From Nitrospirota bacterium (lineage in GTDB: Bacteria; Nitrospirota; Thermodesulfovibrionia; Thermodesulfovibrionales; UBA6898): a stretch of DNA of 64,000 bases. Location: assembly GCA_016235245.1 (NCBI GenBank), contig JACRLO010000035.1:45148-109147 (forward strand), in the 5' to 3' direction. The notes under the pieces were generated by a model. The model had not been told where the DNA came from, did not search any database, and saw nothing but the letters and a program-made list of their open reading frames with translations. The translations under genes were made by a program, and so were the position numbers. Every line of letters starts with the position of its first letter. Within the stretch, counting starts at the first letter, position 1. Positions 50,926 through 59,627 of the stretch are shown piece after piece.

Positions 50926-51642
50926 CTACCCTGCACTTTCATACCCCGGCAATGTGCCCTCTCTCGAAAAACTATATATCAGCTCGCCTGCCACAATAAT
51001 GTGATCAACGACCGGGACATGTATTCCTCCAAGGGCCTGCACCAGACTGCGGGTCAGTTTATGGTCATGGACAGATGGCTTAATGCTTCCTGCAGGGTGA
51101 TTGTGCGCCAGAATTACGGAAGCCGCCTTATGCCTTACTGCAGCCTCTGCAACATGCCGTGGATGCACAAGGGCATCCTTCACCGTGCCCTCACTTATTA
51201 ATGCCGGATAGAGAACCCTGAGCCGGGAATCAAGACAGATTACATAAAATACTTCTTCAGAGCGGCCTGCCATAAGAGGAACAAGATATTCAGCAGCCGC
51301 TTCAGAGGTATTAAGAGGCTTGCGGGAATACCTGAGACGATCATGGAAATAGCGGCGGGTAATATGAGGGATCATCGAAAGAAAGGCAGCAGCATTGCCG
51401 CTGACGCCTTCGACAGATGCCAAATCCTTCGGATCGGCCTCAAGCACCGCAGAAAGACTGCCAAACCGCTGTATCAATTTGTGAGCAAGAGGGTTTGTAT
51501 CCCGCCGGGCAACAGCCTGAAAGAGAAGCAGTTCGAGCACTTGATGATCCTCAAAGCTATCGAGGCCTTCTTTGAGAAAACGCGTACGCAAACGGTTGCG
51601 ATGACCTTTGTGCAATTGCCCCTCTGACACTGCTTCAGCCAT
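50926..51642 (-). CDS. radC: RadC-family JAMM/MPN domain protein
   Basis: A 238-residue protein with an N-terminal helix-hairpin-helix part (HKGHRNRLRTRFLKEGLDSFEDHQVLELLLF, SVEGVSGNAAAFL) and the JAMM motif LAHNHPAGSIKPSVHDHKLT. Standard RadC proteins have SGDPTPS where this has AGSIKPS, but the His-x-His and Asp ligands remain. Despite the name a role in DNA repair is not established. It follows nusB by 56 bp. The 200 bp downstream to wbaP hold no gene. Confidence 0.9.
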   Translation of the reverse strand: MAEAVSEGQLHKGHRNRLRTRFLKEGLDSFEDHQVLELLLFQAVARRDTNPLAHKLIQRFGSLSAVLEADPKDLASVEGVSGNAAAFLSMIPHITRRYFHDRLRYSRKPLNTSEAAAEYLVPLMAGRSEEVFYVICLDSRLRVLYPALISEGTVKDALVHPRHVAEAAVRHKAASVILAHNHPAGSIKPSVHDHKLTRSLVQALGGIHVPVVDHIIVAGELIYSFSREGTLPGYESAG

Positions 51643-51698
51643 ACCTTATCCCCATTGAGTCAACAGAAATATTGCTGCGTTACATGCAGTCTATACGT

Positions 51699-52127
51699 TC
51701 AGGCTTCGTCTTTCTTTGATTTTTTCCTGGTCTCGCGTGCTATTTTATCCAGGAGGCCGTTGATAAATGAAGCTGCTTCCGAGGAAGAGAATTTCTTTGC
51801 TATTTCAAGCGACTCATTGATCGTCACCGCAGGAGGAATGTCCTTGCGGTACAGGAGCTCGAAGACGGCAAAGCGCATGATATTCCTGTCAACCGAGGCC
51901 ATGCGGTCCATTTTCCAGTGCTCAGCAGCCTGCCGGATCCTGCTGTCTATTTCTTCAAGGTGGGCAAGGGTCCCGCTAACAAGCTCTTCGGAAAATTGCT
52001 TGATATCCTTGTGTTCCTTCTTTGTCGGATCAAGATCTTCTACGGCCCGGAAATCAGACCGGTGTCCGGTAAACTCATACTGAAAGAGCATCTGGAGGGC
52101 AAGCTCCCTGGCCTTGCGACGGTTCAT
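51699..52127 (-). CDS. nusB: Transcription antitermination factor NusB
   Basis: A 142-residue all-helical RNA-binding protein that joins the antitermination complex on rRNA transcripts. N-terminal RRKARELALQMLFQYEFTG and the C-terminal LDKIARE helix, with DRNIMRFAVFELLYRKDIPPAVTINESLEIAKKFSSSEAASFINGLLDKI, are diagnostic. The ATG at 52127 is used. The usual ribH-nusB pairing is kept, with 100 bp of repeat-like sequence between them. Confidence 0.95.
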   Translation of the reverse strand: MNRRKARELALQMLFQYEFTGHRSDFRAVEDLDPTKKEHKDIKQFSEELVSGTLAHLEEIDSRIRQAAEHWKMDRMASVDRNIMRFAVFELLYRKDIPPAVTINESLEIAKKFSSSEAASFINGLLDKIARETRKKSKKDEA

Positions 52128-52227
52128 AAGAAAGTAATGCGTGATGCGTGATGCGTGACAAGTATAAGGACACGTTTCTCCGGCTGTCTGCCCATTACGC
52201 ATAACGCATTACCCATCACGGCTGTTA
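52128..52227. repeat. Degenerate GTGATGC-type repeat cluster between ribH and nusB
   Basis: Right arm of short units near nusB (GCGTGATGCGTGATGCGTGA at about 52139-52158) and, 40 bp away, an inverted version (CATTACGCATAACGCATTACC at about 52193-52213). The arms form an imperfect inverted repeat. Such low-complexity ATGCGTRATGCG runs are probably mobile in origin or slippage products. Confidence 0.7.
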
Positions 52228-52689
52228 TCATAACTTCTTGAAGACCTGTGCCATTTCGATTGCAGTGACCGCAGCATCGAATCCCTTGTTGCCGCTCTTG
52301 GTGCCGGCCCGTTCAACCGCCTGTTCGATCGTGTCTGTCGTGAGCACACCAAAAGCGATCGGCACGCCCGTATCGAGCGAGGCCGAGGCAACACCCTTGG
52401 ACACCTCTGCAGCAACATAGTCAAAGTGAGGCGTTGCACCCCTGATGACCGTGCCGAGGCAGATCACCGCCTGATATGAGCCCTTCTCTGCAACTTTCTT
52501 GGCTGCAAGTGGTATCTCAAAGGCACCCGGCACCTTTACGACATCAATATCCTCATCTTTAGCGCCGTGCCTCAAAAGAGCGTCAACTGCGCCGTCGAGG
52601 AGCTTGCCGGTGATAAAATCATTGAACCTGCTCACGATGATCGCAAACTTCAACCCCTTTGCCTGTAAGTCACCCTGGATAATTTTCAT
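52228..52689 (-). CDS. ribH: 6,7-dimethyl-8-ribityllumazine synthase
   Basis: A 153-residue enzyme that joins 3,4-dihydroxy-2-butanone 4-phosphate with the ribitylamino-pyrimidine to give lumazine, assembling as pentamers or 60-mers. The family signs are [68 protein letters not shown] and the final [21 protein letters not shown]. Length normal. 18 bp after ribBA. Confidence 0.97.
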   Translation of the reverse strand: MKIIQGDLQAKGLKFAIIVSRFNDFITGKLLDGAVDALLRHGAKDEDIDVVKVPGAFEIPLAAKKVAEKGSYQAVICLGTVIRGATPHFDYVAAEVSKGVASASLDTGVPIAFGVLTTDTIEQAVERAGTKSGNKGFDAAVTAIEMAQVFKKL

Positions 52690-52707
52690 GGTTTCCTCCT
52701 GTTGCTC

Positions 52708-53925
52708 CTATACATTGCTCAGCATATGTCCAAGCTTTTTCTTCTTTGTCTTGAGATAACCGAGGTTTCGGTCCTGAGGCGTTATCTCCATCGGCACCCG
52801 CTCGACGACCTTGAGGCCATATCCTTCGAGTCCGACGATCTTCTTCGGGTTGTTCGTCATCAGCCTCATCTTGCGCACGCCGAGATCAACAAGGATCTGC
52901 GCGCCGATGCCATAATCCCGCAAGTCAGGCTTGAACCCAAGCTTGAGGTTGGCCTCGACCGTATCAAGTCCCTTGTCCTGCAGCTCATACGCCCTGAGTT
53001 TATTCACCAGGCCGATACCGCGGCCTTCCTGACGCATATAGAGGATCACGCCCTGTCCTTCCTTGCTGATGATCTTCATTGCCTTGTGCAGCTGCTCGCC
53101 GCAGTCGCATCTCCTTGATCCGAAGACATCGCCGGTCAGACATTCGGAATGCACGCGCACAAGGACCGCATCGTTCTTGCTAATCTCGCCCTTCACCAGG
53201 GCAAGATGCACATTTGCGTCCACGTCATTGGCATACGCAATGACCGTGAAATCACCGAACTCGGTCGGCAGCACGGTCGTTGATTCTCTGCGGACAAACC
53301 TCTCGATCCGCGTCCGGTATTTAATGAGGTCTTTGATCGTCACGATCTTCATATGATGATGCTTTGCAAATTCCATGAGCTCCGGAACGCGGGACATGGT
53401 ACCGTCGTCATTCATGATCTCGCAGATGACGCCGGAAGGGTTCAGCCCTGCAAGACGGGAAAGGTCGACAGACCCTTCGGTCTGACCTGCCCGCTGGAGC
53501 ACGCCGCCGCGCTTTGCCCTGAGAGGGAAAACATGGCCGGGACGGGCAAGGTCCTCATGCGTTGATTTTGGATCGATCGCAGTCAGGATGGTCACTGCCC
53601 TGTCTGCTGCGGATATGCCGGTAGTCACGCCCTTCTTCGCCTCGATCGAGACGGTAAAGGCTGTGCCAAAGGAAGAAGTATTGGCCTCGGACATCATCGG
53701 CAGCTTCAACTCCTCAACCCTTTCACCCGTCAGGGAAAGGCAGATAAGCCCCCTGCCGTGCTTTGCCATGAAATTGATCGCTGCAGGGGTGACCTTCTCG
53801 GCTGCCATGCAGAGATCGCCTTCGTTCTCCCGGTCCTCGTCGTCAACAAGGATGACCATCTTGCCTTTTGCAATATCCTCGATCGCTTCGTCTATGGTGT
53901 TGAATTTATGTTTCTGCTGCATCAT
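52708..53925 (-). CDS. ribBA: Bifunctional DHBP synthase / GTP cyclohydrolase II
   Basis: A 405-residue fusion. The N-terminal domain (about 1-205) makes 3,4-dihydroxy-2-butanone 4-phosphate from ribulose 5-phosphate ([38 protein letters not shown]-like [22 protein letters not shown] as QTEGSVDLS). The C-terminal domain (about 210-400) is GTP cyclohydrolase II with the zinc ligands in [20 protein letters not shown] and [13 protein letters not shown]. Both start points of riboflavin synthesis are supplied by this gene. No FMN riboswitch is seen before it. Confidence 0.97.
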   Translation of the reverse strand: MMQQKHKFNTIDEAIEDIAKGKMVILVDDEDRENEGDLCMAAEKVTPAAINFMAKHGRGLICLSLTGERVEELKLPMMSEANTSSFGTAFTVSIEAKKGVTTGISAADRAVTILTAIDPKSTHEDLARPGHVFPLRAKRGGVLQRAGQTEGSVDLSRLAGLNPSGVICEIMNDDGTMSRVPELMEFAKHHHMKIVTIKDLIKYRTRIERFVRRESTTVLPTEFGDFTVIAYANDVDANVHLALVKGEISKNDAVLVRVHSECLTGDVFGSRRCDCGEQLHKAMKIISKEGQGVILYMRQEGRGIGLVNKLRAYELQDKGLDTVEANLKLGFKPDLRDYGIGAQILVDLGVRKMRLMTNNPKKIVGLEGYGLKVVERVPMEITPQDRNLGYLKTKKKKLGHMLSNV

Positions 53926-53969
53926 TGCTCCTTTAATTAATTACAGCGTTTGTCTTTTGAATTCTGCTT

Positions 53970-54605
53970 TTACGCAAAGCCCGACATCTTCAGGGTCTGC
54001 ATGAGGGATGAATCATTTCCTTTTTTCAGGTATTTTGAAACATACTTGCCCAGGATATCAACTTCGACATTCACCCGGTCACCGGCACTCTTGATCCCGA
54101 GCGTGGTCAGTTTAGCAGTATGGGGAATGATCACAAGCGAAAATCCGTCACGCATCACATCCACGACCGTCAGGCTGATGCCGTCAACAGCAACCGAACC
54201 TTTCTCTACAAGATATTCAGCTATCCAGGATCCTGTCTCTATGACGATCTTATACACTTCGCCTTCCAGACTCTTTGAACGTACCGTGCCCGTGCCGTCA
54301 ATATGGCCCGTCACAAAATGGCCGCCGAGCCTGTCGCTGAGCCTCAACGCAGGCTCAAGGTTAACCCTGTCTCCGACCCTGAGTTCTCCGAGATTGGTAG
54401 ATATAAGCGTCTCGCCGGAGACATCGAATGACAGCGCTGTTGCCCTGATCTCGACAATGGTCAAACAGGTGCCGTTAATCGCTATGCTGTCACCAAGCTT
54501 TGCTTCCTGACTGAGGGCCTTTGCATCGAGGGAAAGTCTTGCCCCCTTACCCCTCTTCTGAAGGGAAATAATATTTCCCAATTCAACGACAAGACCGGTA
54601 AACAA
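53970..54605 (-). CDS. ribE: Riboflavin synthase alpha chain
   Basis: A 211-residue enzyme that dismutates two lumazines to riboflavin. Two lumazine-binding repeats are visible ([11 protein letters not shown] ... [13 protein letters not shown] near 1-95, and [15 protein letters not shown] ... [15 protein letters not shown] near 95-190). It uses TTG at 54605 as start, with GAGGAG placed in the last codons of the preceding gene, so translation is likely coupled. RibD is not in this cluster. Confidence 0.96.
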   Translation of the reverse strand: MFTGLVVELGNIISLQKRGKGARLSLDAKALSQEAKLGDSIAINGTCLTIVEIRATALSFDVSGETLISTNLGELRVGDRVNLEPALRLSDRLGGHFVTGHIDGTGTVRSKSLEGEVYKIVIETGSWIAEYLVEKGSVAVDGISLTVVDVMRDGFSLVIIPHTAKLTTLGIKSAGDRVNVEVDILGKYVSKYLKKGNDSSLMQTLKMSGFA

Positions 54606-54953
54606 TCAATACTCCTCATACATATCAAAATCAAACGTCTTCTGGTAAAAACCCCAGAAATCCACCGTGTCTTTCCAGGTTGCCTTCACCTTCACAACCT
54701 TTTTGTCGATTGTCACGGAAAGATCGGCCTCGTTCAGCCTGATCCCGAGTTCGGCAGCGTCCTTCATGACATTTGCCCTGATCGTATTAGCATCGCCGAT
54801 CTCGGTCTTCAAAAAATCCCGTGTATGTGAGCCGAGGGTATACGAGCGATAATAGGGTTGGCCAAAAAGCATCAGGGCAACGATAAGAGCGCCAAGAAGA
54901 ATCAGTCCGAGCAGCGTCTTGATAAATCCTTTTTCTCCCAAATTCTTTTTCAT
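54606..54953 (-). CDS. Membrane-anchored protein of unknown function between lepB and ribE
   Basis: A 115-residue protein with one N-terminal membrane helix (FIKTLLGLILLGALIVALMLFGQPYY) and a small soluble domain (about 40-112, MKDAAELGIRLNEADLSVTIDKKVVKVKATWKDTVDF). The shape resembles DUF4845-like proteins that often follow lepB in many proteobacteria. It overlaps lepB by 4 bp and touches ribE, so it is a member of the operon. Confidence 0.75.
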   Translation of the reverse strand: MKKNLGEKGFIKTLLGLILLGALIVALMLFGQPYYRSYTLGSHTRDFLKTEIGDANTIRANVMKDAAELGIRLNEADLSVTIDKKVVKVKATWKDTVDFWGFYQKTFDFDMYEEY

Positions 54954-55663
54954 TTCACAAGCCTCCCTATTCTGTTAAGGTGATTCCATCTCTTGGAGGT
55001 GTCCCAGGACCAGTAAATAACAACTGCCTTGCCTTTGATCTGTTTCAGATCAACCGTGCCCCAGAATCTGCTGTCATAGCTCTGATCCCGGTTGTCGCCC
55101 ATAACAAAGACCTTTCCCTGGGGTATGGTGAGAGGCCCGAAATTATCCCGCTTGTCCATTGCCCGCGGCCTGATCGTATCATCTTTGTAGACCACAAACG
55201 GTTCGCTGACCTTCTGGCCGTTCAGATAAAGGACCTTGTCTTTGAATTCGACGACATCGCCGCCAACAGCCACGGTCCTCTTAATAAAATCCCTTTTGGG
55301 ATCCTCAGGGTATTTAAAGACAATGATATCACCCTTCTGCGGTTTGTAAAACCCCGGCATCCAGAAGAGATTGATATCGGTAAAAGGGATATCGATAGGG
55401 GTTCCAAAAACAATCTTGTTTACGAGGATATGATCTCCGATCTGGAGTGTTTCGAGCATGGAGCCCGAAGGGATCTTGAAGGCCTGGACCGCAAACGTTC
55501 TGACCACAATGGCAATCAGAAGCGCTATCAGTATCGCCTCGATATTTTCGCGGATTACCGATTTTCCCCTGTCTTTCTTATACCCCCGCTCCTGCTTCGA
55601 AGATGAGTGATCGGTCACGGCCGAAGTCTCACCCATATCATGGATCTTTTTCTCTTCGTTCAT
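54950..55663 (-). CDS. lepB: Signal peptidase I
   Basis: A 237-residue inner-membrane serine protease that removes signal peptides of exported proteins. A membrane helix lies at about 37-57, followed by the catalytic Ser in [13 protein letters not shown], the Lys in [15 protein letters not shown] and the box [15 protein letters not shown]. The N-terminal 36 residues are polar and disordered. It overlaps lepA by 4 bp. Confidence 0.96.
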   Translation of the reverse strand: MNEEKKIHDMGETSAVTDHSSSKQERGYKKDRGKSVIRENIEAILIALLIAIVVRTFAVQAFKIPSGSMLETLQIGDHILVNKIVFGTPIDIPFTDINLFWMPGFYKPQKGDIIVFKYPEDPKRDFIKRTVAVGGDVVEFKDKVLYLNGQKVSEPFVVYKDDTIRPRAMDKRDNFGPLTIPQGKVFVMGDNRDQSYDSRFWGTVDLKQIKGKAVVIYWSWDTSKRWNHLNRIGRLVK

Positions 55664-57447
55664 TTCACTTTCAGGATCGCAAGAAAGGCCTCTTGCGGCA
55701 GTTCCACCCTTCCCACCTGCTTCATCCTTTTCTTGCCCTCCTTCTGTTTTTCAAGCAGCTTCCGCTTCCGCGAGATGTCGCCTCCATAGCACTTGGCGAT
55801 AACGTCTTTTCTCATCGCCTTGACCGTCTCGCGCGCTATGATCTTGCTGCCGATGGCTGCCTGGATCGCCACTTCATACATCTGTCTCGGGATGCTCTCC
55901 CGCAGCTTTTCTGCCAGCTGGCGTCCTTTATAATAAGCCTTATCCTTGTGAACTATCAAGGACAGGGCGTCAACAATTTCGCCGTTCAGCATCACATTGA
56001 GCTTCACGAGATCCGATTCCTTATATCCCATAAATTCATAGTCCAGCGAGGCATAGCCTTTCGAAAAGGACTTGAGCTTGTCATAAAAGTCCCAGAGGAT
56101 CTCGTTTAAGGGGAGTTCATATTCGACCTTGATCCTGTCTTTGCCGATATAGTGGAAACCCTTCTGCGTACCTCTCTTCTCCTGGCAGAGATCAAGGATC
56201 GGCCCGATAAAGTCCTTTGGAACAAAAATGGTCGTCAGCACATAGGGCTCTTCAATTTTCTCGTATTGATCAGGCAGCGAAGCAGGGTTTTCGATGAAAA
56301 TAACGCTTCCATCCGGCAACGTTACCCTGCATACAACCGTCGGCGCGGTGCTCAGGAGAGAAAGGTCGAACTCCCGCTCAAGCCTCTCCTGAATAATCTC
56401 CATATGAAGCAGTCCTAAAAATCCGCACCTGAAGCCGAACCCCAGTGCAAGCGAGGTCTCCGGCTCAAAGGTGAAGGATGAATCATTCAGTCTCAGTTTG
56501 TTCAGCGCATCTCTGAGGTTTTCATACTGATGAGTTACGGTCGGGTAAAAACCGCAAAAGACCATCGGCTTAATGTCCTTGTATCCGGGACAGGGCTCTG
56601 TCACCGGCTTGACCGCATCCGTAATCGTGTCGCCAATTCTGGTGTCAGCCACATTCTTGATGCTTGCAATGATATAGCCGACCTCGCCTGCCGTAAGCTC
56701 CTCAACCGGCGTCATCTTGGGGCTGAATATGCCGACCTGCAGGACGTCAAACGTCGTTGCCGTTGCCATGAGCAGAATCTTCTTGCCTGCCTTCACTTTT
56801 CCGTCAAAGAGCCTCACCAGCATAATGACTCCCTGGTAATTGTCAAACCAGGAGTCGAAGATAAGCGCCTTCAGAGGTTTATCCTCGTCGCCGGGAGGCG
56901 CCGGGACCTTCTGCACAATCGCTTCAAGGATCTCCTTGGTGCCGATGCCTTCCTTTGCGCTTGCAAGGATCGCGTCTGAGCTGTCGATGCCAAGCGTGTC
57001 TTCGATCTGCTCCTTTACCCGCTCCGGGTCAGCACTCGGAAGATCGATCTTATTAATAACCGGTATCATCTCAAGGTTATTATCAACAGCGAGGTATGCA
57101 TTGGCGAGCGTCTGAGCCTCGACGCCCTGGCTTGCGTCAACAATCAGAAGGGCCCCTTCACAGGAAGCCAGACTCCTTGAGACTTCATAGGAAAAATCCA
57201 CGTGGCCGGGGGTATCGATAAGATTAAGGATATATTCTTTTCCATCATCAGCCTTATAGTTCAGTCTGACCGCATGTGCCTTGATCGTAATGCCCCGCTC
57301 CCGCTCAAGGTCCATCGAATCGAGCACCTGCTCCTGCATCTCCCGCTTCGAAAGCGCTCCGGTAAATTCGAGCAGCCGGTCGGCAAGCGTGGATTTGCCG
57401 TGGTCAATATGGGCGATAATGGAAAAGTTGCGGATATTCTTCGACAT
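55660..57447 (-). CDS. lepA: Elongation factor 4 (LepA GTPase)
   Basis: A 595-residue ribosome-associated GTPase. G1 is [19 protein letters not shown]2 [11 protein letters not shown]3 DTPGHVDF, G4 NKIDLP. The C-terminal LepA-only domain ends as [28 protein letters not shown] and [12 protein letters not shown]. The start is the ATG at 57447, giving the canonical N-terminus SKNIRNFS; it begins 1 bp after the ROK kinase stop. Confidence 0.97.
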   Translation of the reverse strand: MSKNIRNFSIIAHIDHGKSTLADRLLEFTGALSKREMQEQVLDSMDLERERGITIKAHAVRLNYKADDGKEYILNLIDTPGHVDFSYEVSRSLASCEGALLIVDASQGVEAQTLANAYLAVDNNLEMIPVINKIDLPSADPERVKEQIEDTLGIDSSDAILASAKEGIGTKEILEAIVQKVPAPPGDEDKPLKALIFDSWFDNYQGVIMLVRLFDGKVKAGKKILLMATATTFDVLQVGIFSPKMTPVEELTAGEVGYIIASIKNVADTRIGDTITDAVKPVTEPCPGYKDIKPMVFCGFYPTVTHQYENLRDALNKLRLNDSSFTFEPETSLALGFGFRCGFLGLLHMEIIQERLEREFDLSLLSTAPTVVCRVTLPDGSVIFIENPASLPDQYEKIEEPYVLTTIFVPKDFIGPILDLCQEKRGTQKGFHYIGKDRIKVEYELPLNEILWDFYDKLKSFSKGYASLDYEFMGYKESDLVKLNVMLNGEIVDALSLIVHKDKAYYKGRQLAEKLRESIPRQMYEVAIQAAIGSKIIARETVKAMRKDVIAKCYGGDISRKRKLLEKQKEGKKRMKQVGRVELPQEAFLAILKVK

Positions 57448-57448
57448 G

Positions 57449-58390
57449 CTACAAAGACTTCCCGGATGTTTCCATGAATACAAGGCTCGCTGCGCCGACG
57501 ATGCCGGCATCGTCACCGAGTGACGAAGGGATGATCTTCACCGCATCAAAGAGTTCTTTAAAGGCCCTCCTCGATGCCTCTTTGATAGCCTCCTGCACAT
57601 AAATGTTCCAGGCGCCGACAAGACCGCCGGTAAGGATGATGGCCTCAGGGCTCATTATATTAATAATGTTTGCAATGCCGACACCAAGGAAACGGCCGGC
57701 ATCCTTGAGGATCTCACGGGAGAGCGCATCTCCTTCAAGCGCTGCCTTATAAATATCCTCAGGCGTGATCTTATAAATACTTCCTTTACAGCATTCCTTG
57801 AGAATGCTTTCATTGCCCTTTTCGAGCAGGTCTACAGCCTTTGCGATCATGGCCCGGGCCGAGGCATAGGTCTCGAGGCAGCCGATATTGCCGCATGGAC
57901 ATTTCTCTGCATCTGCATTAATGCTCATATGGCCGATTTCTGCTGACACATCAAGCAACTTTCCCTTATGGATAATGCCGCCGCCGATACCCGTTCCTAA
58001 TGTCAGGAGAACAAAATTATCAAAGCCCTTGCCGGCGCCTGCGGTCTTTTCTCCCAGGGCTGCCACATTGGCGTCATTTTCGATCATTACCGGAACGTTG
58101 AACCTGCTCCGGATCTCTCTTACCAGATCAACTCCTTCAATGGCATGAAGGTTGGGTGATATAAAAACCCTGCCGCGCTTTCTGTCAATCAGGCCGGCAA
58201 CACCAAGTCCGATCCCCACAATTTCGGTCTGTTTTATTTCATCTATGGCAGACAATACCGCATCGAGCACCGGTTCTGACGACGGTTTTTTTATCTTGCG
58301 GGCGATCTCTCCGTCTTCGGAGACGAGTGCGACCCTGAGGTTTGTTCCTCCGAGGTCTATCCCTATAGCGAATTTTTTCGTTGCAGTCAT
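57449..58390 (-). CDS. ROK-family sugar kinase (glucokinase-like)
   Basis: A 313-residue kinase. ATP loop [26 protein letters not shown], sugar site [24 protein letters not shown] and the zinc signature [25 protein letters not shown] are all present. ROK glucokinases phosphorylate glucose at position 6. It heads the lepA-lepB-rib-nusB run and is divergent from the ArsR genes. Confidence 0.92.
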   Translation of the reverse strand: MTATKKFAIGIDLGGTNLRVALVSEDGEIARKIKKPSSEPVLDAVLSAIDEIKQTEIVGIGLGVAGLIDRKRGRVFISPNLHAIEGVDLVREIRSRFNVPVMIENDANVAALGEKTAGAGKGFDNFVLLTLGTGIGGGIIHKGKLLDVSAEIGHMSINADAEKCPCGNIGCLETYASARAMIAKAVDLLEKGNESILKECCKGSIYKITPEDIYKAALEGDALSREILKDAGRFLGVGIANIINIMSPEAIILTGGLVGAWNIYVQEAIKEASRRAFKELFDAVKIIPSSLGDDAGIVGAASLVFMETSGKSL

Positions 58391-58452
58391 GCTGTTATGC
58401 AGTCCTTATGAATGCGGGAAATCAATGAAGTCTAGAAGTGTATCACAAAATA

Positions 58453-58470
58453 TTCCTTTGAGTAAAGGAA
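58453..58470. promoter_or_regulatory. Inverted repeat over the ribosome site of the first ArsR gene
   Basis: Perfect TTCCTTT-GAGT-AAAGGAA hairpin or operator; its right arm contains the AAAGGAA ribosome site of the ATG at 58476. Confidence 0.6.
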
Positions 58471-58475
58471 GTTAC

Positions 58476-58859
58476 ATGAAAGATTCCCTTGACCTTTTCA
58501 TGCCTCAGTCAATAAAATATGAATATATGAAACAGAACAAGACATTATTTGAACTTCAGTCAGAGGTCTGCAAGACCCTCGCAAGCCCCAAGAGACTCGA
58601 GATCCTCAATGCACTTAAAGAGGGTGAAAAGACTGTCACTGACCTTGTCGAGGTGCTCGGCGTTCCCAAGGCCAATGTCTCCCAGCACCTTGCGGTAATG
58701 AGACACAGGGGTATTCTCAGGACGCGCAGGGACGGGGTCAACATCTACTACAGCGTTGCCAACGAAAAAGTTATCCAGGCCTGTATTCTGATGCGTGAGG
58801 TTCTTACGGAACAGATGCAGGAAAAATCAAAGCTGATCGACATTGTCGCAAACAGCTGA
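58476..58859 (+). CDS. ArsR-family transcriptional regulator (first)
   Basis: A 127-residue winged-helix repressor: KTLASPKRLEILNALKEGEKTVTDLVEVLGVPKANVSQHLAVMRHRGILRTRRDGVNIYYSV. There is one Cys in the helix before the HTH (VCKTL) and one near the C-terminus (ACIL), not enough to name the metal. The start is the ATG at 58476 with AAAGGAAG. It may be the outer sensor for the selenium-sulfur cluster that follows. Confidence 0.87.
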   Translation: MKDSLDLFMPQSIKYEYMKQNKTLFELQSEVCKTLASPKRLEILNALKEGEKTVTDLVEVLGVPKANVSQHLAVMRHRGILRTRRDGVNIYYSVANEKVIQACILMREVLTEQMQEKSKLIDIVANS

Positions 58860-58871
58860 TCTCTTTTTTAT

Positions 58872-58911
58872 TTGACAAATATATGCAAGAATGCTAATGT
58901 TTGCATATATT
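58872..58911 (+). promoter_or_regulatory. Promoter and palindromic operator of the second ArsR gene
   Basis: TTGACA at 58872-58877 is followed at once by AATATATGCAA (58878-58888), 12 bp, and TTGCATATATT (58901-58911). The 11-bp arms are a perfect inverted repeat across the place where RNA polymerase would sit, with -10 around 58895-58900. It is a likely site for self-repression. Confidence 0.75.
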
Positions 58912-58934
58912 CAATCAGGAGGAAGCGACTACAA

Positions 58935-59276
58935 ATGAGATCCATGATGCATAGGGTAGAAGTCCTAAAGACCATTGCACATCCGGTCAGGATACAGATT
59001 CTTGAAGAACTTCTGAAGGGTGTGAAATGCGTAAGCGACTTTGAGGACTTTCTTGCAATAAGCCAGCCGAACGTTTCCCAGCATCTGTCCCTGCTCAGAA
59101 GACAGGGGCTGATCGACCACTACATGGATGGAAGGCTCAGGTGCTACTTTCTGAAAGACCCGATCATCCCTGACCTGCTTGAGATCCTGAAAAAAGACTA
59201 TATCGAAGAGTTGCCGGCACCGGCCTGCTGTCCGGTTACAAAAAAGGGCACCTATCCGGGAGATAGACAGAGATAG
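58935..59276 (+). CDS. ArsR-family metalloid-type regulator (second)
   Basis: A 113-residue winged-helix repressor: TIAHPVRIQILEELLKGVKCVSDFEDFLAISQPNVSQHLSLLRRQGLIDHYMDGRLRCYFL. The C-terminus has an adjacent Cys-Cys (PACCPV) and one Cys sits before the HTH (VKCVSD), a pattern that fits thiolate sensing of metalloid or sulfide/selenide. The ATG at 58935 follows AGGAGGAAG. It is transcribed from the operator promoter described above and is 30 bp ahead of the selenoprotein gene. Confidence 0.9.
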   Translation: MRSMMHRVEVLKTIAHPVRIQILEELLKGVKCVSDFEDFLAISQPNVSQHLSLLRRQGLIDHYMDGRLRCYFLKDPIIPDLLEILKKDYIEELPAPACCPVTKKGTYPGDRQR

Positions 59277-59306
59277 GAGTTATGATTTTCTGTAAGGAGG
59301 CACAGG

Positions 59307-59561
59307 ATGGGTTCGCACACCATTAAGCTCTATGTCAATGACCCGATGGGGAAACGTTGACTGCAGAATCTTGAAGCAGCCAGGAAGGCTGAAGCAGAAT
59401 CAGGCGCAAAAATGGTCATAATAAGCAAGTCTTCACCGGATTATCTTCAAGAAAGAAATCCACCACCATGTCCCTCCGTTGCAGTAAATGATCAATTTAT
59501 AGTCAAAGACAGCATAGTTTCTTATGAGGATTTGAAGGCCGCTCTTCTGACCGCAGGATAA
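59307..59561 (+). CDS. Small thioredoxin-like selenoprotein (in-frame UGA, Sec18)
   Basis: ATG at 59307 behind TAAGGAGG; the frame runs 84 residues to TAA at 59559 with a single in-frame TGA at 59358-59360, read as selenocysteine 18 in G-K-R-U. The second half looks like a thioredoxin fold end: PPPCPSVAVNDQFIVKDSIVSYEDLKAAL, where the cis-proline neighbourhood (SVAVND) is in the place that thioredoxin-like proteins use. Directly after the UGA the RNA can fold as CTGC...GCAG with an inner CAGCC-AGGAA-GGCTG hairpin, the usual place for a bacterial SECIS. selD follows 66 bp later. I know no family by name; redox or selenium handling is inferred. Confidence 0.82.
59358..59397 (+). promoter_or_regulatory. 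Putative SECIS hairpin of the small selenoprotein
   Basis: UGA at 59358-59360, outer pair CTGC (59361-59364) / GCAG (59394-59397), inner stem CAGCC (59377-59381) / GGCTG (59387-59391) with loop AGGAA. Distance from UGA to loop, 21 nt, and the guanines in the loop fit bacterial SelB-binding hairpins. Confidence 0.6.
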
Positions 59562-59627
59562 ACATGGATTTTCATCGGATGAATTGCTTACATGGTAATA
59601 AAAGATAACAATCAACAAGGAGGTAGT

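Noticed and set aside
50650..51201. 183-codon plus-strand ORF over the wbaP-radC gap
   Set aside because: It overlaps both well-supported genes antisense and shows no pattern or ribosome site.
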